A stretch of 43,471 nt of DNA from Draconibacterium orientale (lineage in GTDB: Bacteria; Bacteroidota; Bacteroidia; Bacteroidales; JAADGE01): assembly GCA_020721645.1 (NCBI GenBank), contig DYMH01000017.1, forward strand, positions 1-43,471, read 5' to 3'. The position numbers were made by a program, and so were the translations under genes. Of this stretch, positions 22,986 through 30,645 are shown piece after piece. The notes below the pieces were generated by a model. That model made no database searches. It worked only from the letters and a program-made list of their open reading frames with translations, and was not told where the DNA came from. Numbering within the stretch: the stretch's first letter is position 1; the number at the start of each line of letters is the position of its first letter.

Positions 22986-23322
22986 ACTTACATACATAAA
23001 CAATATCATACAAACCATGAGGCTGTTCAAAAGTTGAATTTTAGTAGTACGTGTAAAATATTTTGACATTTCATAACTGTTTTCTGCGTGCATCAAACTT
23101 CGAGAGTCCCTCGATTTTCGCCGTAGAGACGTGTTGCACACGTCTCAAACACAAAAAAAATCACAGCAGAGACGTGTGCAACACGTCTCTACGGACATTA
23201 GCAAAATTGTCGAATGTTTGATACCCAAAAATGGTAAACTATATGACAAGTCTGTCGGCGGCTTTAGACTCCGGCAAAAGAAAATTAATAAATGTAGGGT
23301 ATTGGTTAAGTAAATAAGTCTA
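22983..23322. mobile_element. MITE copy 1 (340 bp) with a nested palindrome
   Basis: Terminal inverted repeats TAGACTTACATACATAA... and ...TTAAGTAAATAAGTCTA match at about 18 of 22 positions. The 8-bp sequence AATATTTT flanks both sides (22975-22982 and 23323-23330), a perfect target duplication. The first about 135 bases and the last about 24 match copy 2 at 42346-42508 almost exactly; about 177 extra bases, including the palindrome at 23121-23194, lie between. No transposase is encoded, so it would need one in trans. Confidence 0.9.
23121..23194. repeat. 74-bp REP-like palindrome nested in the MITE
   Basis: Two perfect 26-bp arms, each itself a hairpin (GAGACGTGT-TGC-ACACGTCTC), face each other across a 22-base A-rich spacer. 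Repeats with a GTAGAGACGTG core are common intergenic palindromes in several bacteria. It is absent from MITE copy 2. Confidence 0.88.
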
Positions 23323-23345
23323 AATATTTTAATGAGGAGTGATAA

Positions 23346-23380
23346 AAAAAAATCCGACTTTTTACAGTCGGATTTTTTTT
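23346..23380. terminator. Terminator downstream of dsbD
   Basis: AAAAATCCGAC / GTCGGATTTTT stem with an 8-base loop, adjoining the dsbD stop codon and bordered by A- and T-runs. Confidence 0.85.
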
Positions 23381-25487
23381 ACTTGTTTAATTCCTTATAC
23401 TTCCGGCTCCCTTCTTCCAAAAATTTTACAAACGCGTCGGCATCTAAATCGTAAGCACGCGGCTGTGCGAGAACATCACCTTGTGCATCGAGTAAAACAT
23501 AATACGGCTGCGAATTTTTGTTGAAATTCACAATTTGAATATCGGCATTTTGCTTGCCGAGCGATTTTTTCACTTGCTTGTCGTAAGTCGATGTAAACCA
23601 TTCATTTTTGGGAACTTGTATTTTTTTATCATCAACATAAAGTGCCAAGACAATATAATTTTCCTTCAATATTTTCAATACGCGTGGGTCTGCCCAAACA
23701 TTTGCTTCCATTTCTCGGCAATTCACACAACCGTGCCCTGTGAAATCGGTAAAAATCGGTTTTTTCTGCTCTTTTGAACATTCCAATGCCTGATAATAAT
23801 CGAAATATCCTGTCAATCCGTGGGGCAAATGAAGCTCGTCGTTATATTTGGGAACATCGCAAATGTCGGAAGAGCTTTCGCCGTGAATCATTTTCATTAA
23901 ATCGAAATCGTGCGAAGCCTGCGGAGGCAAATATCCGGAAAGGGCTTTCAGCGGTGCTCCAAACATTCCGGGTATCAGATAAATAACAAAAGTGAAAGTT
24001 ATTATTACAAAAATCAATCGTGGTACTTTAAGGAAGGGCAATTCGCTGTCGTGGGCAAATTTGAGTTTTCCGACAAGATATAAACCCATCAACATAAAAA
24101 TTGCAATCCAAACGGCAATGTAAATATCACGGTCTAAAATTCCCCAATGATAGGTTTGGTCGGCAATGCTGAGAAATTTCAAGCCGAGTGCCAATTCCAA
24201 AAATCCTAAAACAACTTTTACTGCATTGAGCCAACCTCCCGATTTCGGTAATTTTTTCAACATTTCGGGGAAAAATGCAAAAAGAGTAAAAGGCAACGCA
24301 ACGCCGATTGAAAATCCGAGCATTCCGATAATCGGTTTTACAAAGTCTCCGCCTTGTGTCGATTGTACCAAAATACCGCCGACAATGGGTCCGGTACACG
24401 AAAACGATACTAAAACCAAGGTGAAAGCCATAAAAAATACGCCGATTAATCCGCCCTTATCAGCCTGTTTATCGGATTTTGAGACCAACCAATTTGGCAA
24501 AACGATTTCGAACATTCCGAAAAATGATGCAGCGAAAATGACGAAAATCACAAAAAAGAAAACATTAGGCAACCAATGCGTACTGAGGAAATTGGCAAAA
24601 TCGCCGGAAACGGAATCATTTCCGATAACATTTGATATTCCGATAATTAGAGCGATTGGCAAAGTATAAATTACAACAATCGAAATTCCGTACAAAAGTG
24701 CATTCATGCGGCTTTTTTTGCGACTTTCGGCACTGTGCATAAAAAATGAAACAGTCATGGGAATCATCGGAAAAACGCAAGGGGTAATAAGAGCTGTTAA
24801 ACCGAAACCAAGTGCCACAAGAAAAAACCAAAATAAGGAGCTTCCTTCGGAGTTTTCTTCGCCTGTCCACGCATTATTTTTGGCAATTATCGGTGTTGTT
24901 TTGGAACGTTGAGTTGTTATTATTTTGCCGGAATCAGATTGTGCAGAATCAGTTTTGGAAATTACCACAGAATCCTTTACAGTCTTGGATTCGATTAGTT
25001 GTTCTGTATCATTTTTTTTTTTGCCTTTAAGTTTGAAACTCAATTCGGAGGAAAGTGGAACGCAACGCCCGCTGTTTTCGCATGCCTGCCCGTTAAGTTC
25101 GCCTGTTACCGTGAAATCTTTTTCTGATAATATTTTTATTTTTTGGGTGAAAACAACATTTTTCTCAAAATACTGTACTTCGATTCCGAAAATATCGTCC
25201 ATTTCCTTGTGAGGAACGGGCGATTCTTTTACTTTTCCGATGATTTTATAATCTGCCGAAAGAGTGAATTTGAAATCCATGCGAATTGGTCCGCCGTCGG
25301 GGAAAAACTGTCCATAGACATGCCACCCTTCATCGATTTTTGCCGTTGCTTTGAGTTCAGCTTCATCGGCTGTGTTTTGTATAACGGAGAAAGTCCATTT
25401 AACGGGCTCAACGATTTGAGAGAATGAATATTTTGCACTGATTATCAGTAAAAAAGAAATAATCAATACAGAAATTTTTGACTTCAT
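23379..25487 (-). CDS. dsbD: Thiol:disulfide interchange protein DsbD
   Basis: A 702-residue inner-membrane electron carrier that passes reducing power from cytoplasmic thioredoxin to the periplasm. A signal peptide (MKSKISVLIISFLLIISAKYSFSQ) precedes the N-terminal periplasmic DsbD-alpha domain (to about 190; CENSGRCVPLSSELSF). Eight membrane segments (about 215-520) carry the redox cysteines in ALITPCVFPMIPMTVSFF and SFSCTGPIVGGIL. The C-terminal thioredoxin domain has FTGHGCVNCREME. A Ser/Lys/Asp-rich linker joins the first two parts. A -7 box lies at 25527-25534. Confidence 0.95.
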   Translation of the reverse strand: MKSKISVLIISFLLIISAKYSFSQIVEPVKWTFSVIQNTADEAELKATAKIDEGWHVYGQFFPDGGPIRMDFKFTLSADYKIIGKVKESPVPHKEMDDIFGIEVQYFEKNVVFTQKIKILSEKDFTVTGELNGQACENSGRCVPLSSELSFKLKGKKKNDTEQLIESKTVKDSVVISKTDSAQSDSGKIITTQRSKTTPIIAKNNAWTGEENSEGSSLFWFFLVALGFGLTALITPCVFPMIPMTVSFFMHSAESRKKSRMNALLYGISIVVIYTLPIALIIGISNVIGNDSVSGDFANFLSTHWLPNVFFFVIFVIFAASFFGMFEIVLPNWLVSKSDKQADKGGLIGVFFMAFTLVLVSFSCTGPIVGGILVQSTQGGDFVKPIIGMLGFSIGVALPFTLFAFFPEMLKKLPKSGGWLNAVKVVLGFLELALGLKFLSIADQTYHWGILDRDIYIAVWIAIFMLMGLYLVGKLKFAHDSELPFLKVPRLIFVIITFTFVIYLIPGMFGAPLKALSGYLPPQASHDFDLMKMIHGESSSDICDVPKYNDELHLPHGLTGYFDYYQALECSKEQKKPIFTDFTGHGCVNCREMEANVWADPRVLKILKENYIVLALYVDDKKIQVPKNEWFTSTYDKQVKKSLGKQNADIQIVNFNKNSQPYYVLLDAQGDVLAQPRAYDLDADAFVKFLEEGSRKYKELNK

Positions 25488-25526
25488 AAATATTGTAATT
25501 GTTTAATATTTCAAAATTATTTTATG

Positions 25527-25534
25527 CAAATATA
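25527..25534 (-). promoter_or_regulatory. -7 box of the dsbD promoter
   Basis: TATATTTG on the minus strand, 40 bases upstream of the dsbD ATG, matches TAnnTTTG. Confidence 0.55.
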
Positions 25535-25598
25535 AAGTTTTGCTGATATGTTTTTTCTTAAAAAGTGTTAAAAATTGTTTCAAATGCCATATCATTGA

Positions 25599-25672
25599 AA
25601 AAAAGTGAAAAATGTAAATTTTTCACTTTTAGTTTTTCACTTTTAATTTTTAGTTTTTAGTTTTTAGTTTTT
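25599..25672. repeat. Heptamer array overlapping the 3' end of the PKD gene
   Basis: AAAAAGTGAAAA units and, mostly, the reverse complement CACTTTTAGTTTTT / TTTTTAG. The array runs into the coding region: the last six codons of the PKD lipoprotein (KLKTKN) and its TAA are repeat sequence. Confidence 0.85.
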
Positions 25673-26408
25673 CCCGTTGCGAATTTTTCCATTTTATTCG
25701 GTCGGAGCTTGGTTTTTGGGTGATATTCATTTTTCGAATCACAAAGCGAGGTTCTTTGGTTCCGTCTTTTTTTGTATTGTATAAAAATTCGACATAAACG
25801 TCTAAATACTTCACTTGATTTTCTATTAAAACGCCCGATGAAGGTTCTTCATATTCGTTACTGTAATAAGAGGTATCCGAAGCCGACCGATAGGCATCTA
25901 CAAAATATTCGCGAGCTTCTAATCCTGCAAAAATAACATTTCCGGAAGTTCCGGTGGTAATGGAAATCAAAGGACTTGTGAAATTGATCCAATCGTTCAG
26001 TGTTTGATAAAGTGTAACATCGCAATTTGAAACAGGGTCTGATGTTCCGAGATACATCACCAAAATATCCAAATCGGTGGAGCCGTTTACATAAATTATT
26101 TTTGAGGCAGTGCTTCTTCCGGCAGGATTGTATGCTGAAAGTTTCACTTGATATGTCCCCGGATTTTGATATTCGTGTGTGGGATTGCTTTCGGTTGAAG
26201 ACGTTCCGTCGCCGAACTCCCAAGTATATGAATCGGCTCCGGAAGAGCAATTGTTGAAATAGACACTTTGCAATACTTCGTATTCGTTCATCGAAGTGCT
26301 GAAACACGCATCGAGGTATTCGTTGTTTGGATGATTGTAGTTGATGCAACCGTTGAAAAACAAAAGGCTGAAAAGAGAAACACTGAGAAGTTTATAAATT
26401 GTTTTCAT
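25650..26408 (-). CDS. PKD-domain lipoprotein
   Basis: About 252 residues from the ATG at 26408, which begins the signal peptide MKTIYKLLSVSLFSLLFFNGC with lipobox FNGC. A PKD domain follows (about 35-105): YTWEFGDGTSSTESNPTHEYQNPGTYQVKLSAYN has the diagnostic WEFGDG and GTYxVxLxA motifs. A second beta-rich domain (DLDILVMYLGTSDPVSNCDVTLYQTLNDW...) ends near residue 215. The ORF-track start at 26456 lengthens it ahead of the signal peptide and is not used. The C-terminal KLKTKN comes from an invading heptamer array. Probably a cell-surface adhesive or binding protein. Confidence 0.85.
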   Translation of the reverse strand: MKTIYKLLSVSLFSLLFFNGCINYNHPNNEYLDACFSTSMNEYEVLQSVYFNNCSSGADSYTWEFGDGTSSTESNPTHEYQNPGTYQVKLSAYNPAGRSTASKIIYVNGSTDLDILVMYLGTSDPVSNCDVTLYQTLNDWINFTSPLISITTGTSGNVIFAGLEAREYFVDAYRSASDTSYYSNEYEEPSSGVLIENQVKYLDVYVEFLYNTKKDGTKEPRFVIRKMNITQKPSSDRIKWKNSQREKLKTKN

Positions 26409-26528
26409 GTTTATCAATTTTTTTTGTAAAGTTGAGATATTATGCCCTATTTTCAAAACGAAATTTTAGATGAAAAATTTTGATGATAATAAAAAATTTC
26501 ATCGATTTTCATTTTACCTTAAATACGC
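26409..26528. other. AT-rich spacer upstream of the PKD lipoprotein
   Basis: AT-rich 5' flank of the PKD gene. No clear -7 box, hairpin or small ORF is visible. It runs into the inverted repeat at 26529. Confidence 0.3.
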
Positions 26529-26610
26529 AAGTTCCGGCAGATTTTCCAAGAATTATAAGAAAAAAATCGAAATTTTTAAACACTTGAATAAGTGAAATCT
26601 GCCGGAACTT
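26529..26610. repeat. 82-bp segment bounded by a perfect 16-bp inverted repeat
   Basis: AAGTTCCGGCAGATTT (26529-26544) and its exact complement (26595-26610) frame a 50-base loop that itself carries CACTT-GAAT-AAGTG. No target duplication is visible. It could be a small mobile element or a structured RNA. Confidence 0.75.
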
Positions 26611-26637
26611 ATTTGTTGAAATACAATAATAAGCCAA

Positions 26638-26785
26638 GTATAAAAAGTATAAAGTTTGAAAGTGAAAAGTGTAAACAGTTCATAATCAGTAATTTATGTA
26701 AAGATGTGAATTTAACTTAAAGTCCTTATTTTCAGTATTATAACTTTATAAACTTTCTACTTTATGACTTTTTAAACTTAACTCA
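26638..26785. repeat. Dispersed 150-bp repeat, plus-orientation copy
   Basis: Starts GTATAAAAAGTATAAAGTTTG and ends at AAACTTAACTCA. It is about 90 percent identical, by eye, to the reverse complement of 40407-40556. Its own ends are imperfectly inverted (AAAGTATAAAGTTTGAAAG versus AAAGTCATAAAGTAGAAAG), as in a mobile element. Confidence 0.85.
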
Positions 26786-26927
26786 ATAATGAGTCCGGTA
26801 TAAAAAGCTCAAATTTTGGAATCAGAGTCGCAAAGCGGTTATCTAATTAACTGTTTTACAGTATTTTGATGACAAATAATTTTGCATATATAACCGCTAT
26901 GCGACTTTTTAAACTTAACTCAATAAT
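26766..26927. repeat. 25-bp direct repeat framing a 79-bp near-palindrome
   Basis: The 25-base sequence beginning GACTTTTTAAACTTAACT occurs at 26766-26790 and 26903-26927. Between them GTCGCAAAGCGGTTAT (26827-26842) pairs with ATAACCGCTATGCGAC (26890-26905) with one mismatch, and an ACTGT-TTT-ACAGT hairpin lies inside. The first direct-repeat copy overlaps the end of the 150-bp repeat. Confidence 0.75.
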
Positions 26928-26959
26928 ATATAAAAACACACGCGGATTTAAGATTTTAA

Positions 26960-26992
26960 ATAAAAAAAAGCCTCCATAAATTGAGGCTTTAA
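26960..26992 (-). terminator. Terminator downstream of the cohesin-repeat gene
   Basis: AAAGCCTC / GAGGCTTT stem with an 8-base loop and T-run on the minus strand, just after the stop codon of the cohesin-repeat gene. Confidence 0.82.
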
Positions 26993-26997
26993 TTTTT

Positions 26998-29900
26998 TTA
27001 TTGGATAATAATTTTTTTATTGATTGTCGTACCGTTTTTTCTTTTCAGTTGAACGAAATAGACACCCTGAGCTTGATTTTCAATGCCAATCGATTGATTT
27101 TCATTGTTCAACACGGTTTGATAACAGATTTTTCCTGCAATATCCGTCAGTGTTATTATTCCGCCAAGATTATTTTTCCCGCAGAGAATGGTGAAATTAT
27201 CGTAAGCCGGATTCGGAAAGACTGAAAAATCGAAATTTTCTTGGCTATCAATATTTGTTGATAATTTTTGAAATACCAATTCAAAACGATTTAAAAAGTC
27301 TCCTGTTGCGGTTTCAAACGAATATGCGGTTCCTGTTGGCATTTCAATGTATTTGTTTTCGGTAATATCGTGTAAATAAACTGTATAATTATCGAAATTA
27401 TTTTCAACACTCGTTATTTGATATTTTCCGTCTGTACCGAAATAAACGCCTAAAGGTATTATTTCAGCTTCGGTAAATTCGGGAAGTGAGTTTATTGCAT
27501 AAACTATTGTCTGTTCGTTGTTTACGGAATAAATTTGGGGTTTGGATTTATCCCAAGCAAACATTTTATAAGCATCGTATCGCGCATCGTGTTCGGTTGT
27601 AACATCTGTGGGTAAAGTACGAATTACAGTTTCATCGATAAAATCGCCTGTTGAGACATTAATTTTTATTAAATTCGGAATCCTTTCTGTCGATTTCCAA
27701 TACATTTGGTCATTGTGAGATTTTGCAGTAATTGGTATTGTAAATGTTGAAGCATGTGTCAATCCGGTATTTATCGTTTTTACCATGAATCCTTGCCCGG
27801 AGGGTGCGTAACGGGAACCGCCGTTTACTGATATACCCACGTTGTACGGGGGCAATTGAGTTCCGTCTCCGGATTGCATATAATATTTGTAATTTGAGCT
27901 CGCCCCATCGTAATAATAAATTCCGCTTTCAATCCCGTTCAAAATTACTTGATCCCAATCAAAAGACGACGAATACGGATTTCCGACCAAATTCCAACCG
28001 TCGAAATAATCTCTTGTTTGAGTTACCCCGTTTCCAATAACGACGGAACTTACCGAGTAATTCACATCAAACACTTTTTGATCAAATTCCAAATTCCCTC
28101 CGGTTTGAATATAATTTTTATCGGGCGAATTGTAACGATTAAATAAAAACCCTTTGTCGGTTCTTGTGTTGCCTGCTCCCACTTCCGAAGTCCAGCCCGA
28201 AGTTCCGTAAATGACTGTTGTATTCCAATAATCTTCATTGGCTTCGTTGTATGAATAAAAATTGTAATTTGTGTTCGCTCCTTCTGTTGTGAAAACAGTT
28301 TTTGGAATAGCATTTAATGAAGGAAACATCAAATGCCAACGATTTCCTGTAACAAATCTTTCAACAGTAGCCTCAACACCCGAATTGTTCAAAATCAAAG
28401 AACCATCACCGCTTGCATCTGATTTTACAATCAATCCCGCAGCTCCGACATTATTTGTCAGTGTTCCGCTTACGGTCATTTGTCCGTTTGTAGCGATTTG
28501 CACATTTGCACCGGCATCGATTGTCATGTTATGGCACACGGCAGTTGTTGCTCCATCATGGACGATTGGATAATTTGGGCATGAAGCCGGTATTACAATA
28601 TCATCGAGAGCGGTTGGAATGTTTTCGGGAGTCCAATTTGTAACATCTTGCCATTCGGAACTTGCGGAGCCGTCCCAAGAAATACAGATAATTACGCGAC
28701 CGTTATTCCAAGTTGCCGGAATTTCTTCGGGTATTGCATTGGATAACTCCCTTAAAGTAGGCGTATCCGACCAAATAACGGGTGCTATGCCGGTTGCTCC
28801 GGACAAGACATTAAAATTGGTATTAAAAAACAATCCGGAAACAATTTCAATTTCACTCGGATAATCGTTGTACGAAAAGGAAAGAGTCCCATTTGCGGCA
28901 TCATTGACAATAATCAGCTCAGCTGAGTTAACATCCGCATCCCAATCGGAACAATTAATGTAAGATAACCTTGTTTCGTCATAATCAATCGTCCACTGAA
29001 ACCCCACTAAACCGGTAACGCTTACCGCATTAACCGGAACCGAAACGGGCAAACCGGCAGTTCCGGATACTTCTTCGATTGTTAAAATAGGATTCGTGGG
29101 AACGGTTATCGTAACGCTGCCGTCAATCCATGTTGCAGAGATAGCGGCAGGAACGGAGTTCGACAATTCACGCAAGGTTGGTGTATCCGACCAGATTACA
29201 GGTGCTATGCCGGTTGCTCCTGCCAAAACATTAAAATTGATATTAAAAAACAATCCGGAAACAATTTCAATTTTATTCGGATAATCGTTGTAAACAATTG
29301 ATAATCTGCCATTTGTCGCATCATCAACAATATACAATTCAGTTAAATTAACACTTGCATCCCAATCGGAACAATTATTGTAAGATAACCTTGTTTCGTC
29401 ATAATCTACCGTAAACTGAAATCCGACCATATCCGTAACATTCGAGGCATTTACGGGAACTGTAACCGGTAAACCTGCAACGCCGTTCACATCGTCAATA
29501 TCTAAAACAGTTGCCGATGCAGGAGTAATTGTTACGCTGCCGTTGTTCCATAAAGCACCGATGACTTCGGGAACGGAATTCGATAATTCGCGCAAAGTGG
29601 GAGAATCAGACCAATCAACTGCTGCGGAGCCCGATGCACCTGCCGCGATGGTAAAATTGATGTCGAAATATTTTCCATCGGCAATATTTATCGTTGCGGG
29701 ATATTCATTATAGGCGAAAGTCAATTTTCCGTTCAGTGCATCGTTTACAACAATTACCGCACTCGAAACAACATCGCCATGCCAATTCGAGCAATTGACG
29801 TATGTTAATTTTGTTTCATCATAATCCACGGTAAACTGAAAACCGACCAAATCGGAAATATTTAACGCCGTAACAGGAACAGCGACACTTGCCCCGGCTA

Positions 29901-30540
29901 TTCCCGTTACATCGGAAATGCTCAACTCCGGCGAATTTATCGTAATTGTTCCGTTGTTCCAAGTTGTAGGAATTTCCGCAGGTACGGAATTATTCAAATA
30001 CCTTGAAGTCGGGTCATCTGTCCAAATTAATTCTGTTGTTCCTACAGCAGTCGATTTAATTTTAAAAGTGATATTAAAAAACAAACCTGCCGTTACATTT
30101 GTTCCTGATGCGGAGCTATACACGAAAGTAATTTTCCCCAACGTAGCCGGATTCAAAATATCGGGAGCAAGACCGCTGTACCAATCGCTGCAAGCGACAT
30201 ATTCCAGTTTTGTTTTGTCGTATTCTATTGTCCATTGATAGCCTGCCAAATCGGTAATATTCGACACGGAAACAGCAACTGTAACATTTTGTCCTTGATT
30301 TCCCGTTACATTTGCAAAAGTGAAAGTTGCGGGATTTTTGGGAGCTGAATATTGATAATTATTGAATGCCGGAGAATTAAAAATGATATTTTCTTGCCCG
30401 ATATTTTTGTTTTCCGTTTGGTAAACTAAAAATTTCTCGGGTATTTTTTCTTGTGAAAATTTTAACTGTGCGTTTGCCTGATAGAAAAAAAGCAAAGCAT
30501 ACAGTAAAAATTGATATTTTGTAATTATTTTTTTCATCAT
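26998..30540 (-). CDS. T9SS-exported protein with four cohesin-type repeats
   Basis: 1180 residues. A signal peptide (MMKKIITKYQFLLYALLFFYQANA) is followed by a short linker and four tandem cohesin-type domains at about 72-205, 206-340, 343-480 and 484-620, each with the pattern (A/L)G(Y/F)Q(W/F)T(I/V)(E/D)YD(K/E)T(K/R)L and an end such as PTLRELSNSVP...W(N/I)(N/D)G. Cohesins bind dockerin modules. A beta-solenoid segment (SWDGSASSEWQDVTNWTPENIP..., about 625-735) and further beta-rich regions follow. The last about 80 residues (FSVFPNPAYDNFTI...GVYFVQLKRKNG...KKIIIQ) are a type A T9SS sorting domain, so the protein should be exported and anchored or released at the surface. Probably co-transcribed with the upstream protease gene. 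Confidence 0.9.
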   Translation of the reverse strand: MMKKIITKYQFLLYALLFFYQANAQLKFSQEKIPEKFLVYQTENKNIGQENIIFNSPAFNNYQYSAPKNPATFTFANVTGNQGQNVTVAVSVSNITDLAGYQWTIEYDKTKLEYVACSDWYSGLAPDILNPATLGKITFVYSSASGTNVTAGLFFNITFKIKSTAVGTTELIWTDDPTSRYLNNSVPAEIPTTWNNGTITINSPELSISDVTGIAGASVAVPVTALNISDLVGFQFTVDYDETKLTYVNCSNWHGDVVSSAVIVVNDALNGKLTFAYNEYPATINIADGKYFDINFTIAAGASGSAAVDWSDSPTLRELSNSVPEVIGALWNNGSVTITPASATVLDIDDVNGVAGLPVTVPVNASNVTDMVGFQFTVDYDETRLSYNNCSDWDASVNLTELYIVDDATNGRLSIVYNDYPNKIEIVSGLFFNINFNVLAGATGIAPVIWSDTPTLRELSNSVPAAISATWIDGSVTITVPTNPILTIEEVSGTAGLPVSVPVNAVSVTGLVGFQWTIDYDETRLSYINCSDWDADVNSAELIIVNDAANGTLSFSYNDYPSEIEIVSGLFFNTNFNVLSGATGIAPVIWSDTPTLRELSNAIPEEIPATWNNGRVIICISWDGSASSEWQDVTNWTPENIPTALDDIVIPASCPNYPIVHDGATTAVCHNMTIDAGANVQIATNGQMTVSGTLTNNVGAAGLIVKSDASGDGSLILNNSGVEATVERFVTGNRWHLMFPSLNAIPKTVFTTEGANTNYNFYSYNEANEDYWNTTVIYGTSGWTSEVGAGNTRTDKGFLFNRYNSPDKNYIQTGGNLEFDQKVFDVNYSVSSVVIGNGVTQTRDYFDGWNLVGNPYSSSFDWDQVILNGIESGIYYYDGASSNYKYYMQSGDGTQLPPYNVGISVNGGSRYAPSGQGFMVKTINTGLTHASTFTIPITAKSHNDQMYWKSTERIPNLIKINVSTGDFIDETVIRTLPTDVTTEHDARYDAYKMFAWDKSKPQIYSVNNEQTIVYAINSLPEFTEAEIIPLGVYFGTDGKYQITSVENNFDNYTVYLHDITENKYIEMPTGTAYSFETATGDFLNRFELVFQKLSTNIDSQENFDFSVFPNPAYDNFTILCGKNNLGGIITLTDIAGKICYQTVLNNENQSIGIENQAQGVYFVQLKRKNGTTINKKIIIQ

Positions 30541-30601
30541 TGAAGATATCGAGTTATCGATTTATAAGTTGATTAAATCGGCTTAGAGTATAAAAAATAA
30601 A

Positions 30602-30636
30602 AAATAGTTCGGACTCATAAAAAATCCGAACTATTT
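30602..30636 (-). terminator. Hairpin between the protease and cohesin genes
   Basis: A 12-bp perfect stem (AAATAGTTCGGA / TCCGAACTATTT, loop 11) lies between the two genes, without a long T-run. It may attenuate rather than stop transcription, or stabilise mRNA ends. Confidence 0.55.
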
Positions 30637-30645
30637 ATAGAATAT

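Noticed and set aside
22764-23141. Minus-strand ORF in MITE copy 1 (SRDSRSLMHAENSYEM...), also seen at 42307-42522
   Set aside because: It reads out of a repeat with terminal inverted repeats. Three of the four differences between copies alter the protein, so there is no sign of selection on a protein.
24166-24669. 167-residue plus-strand ORF inside dsbD
   Set aside because: Antisense shadow of dsbD, whose motifs are complete on the other strand.
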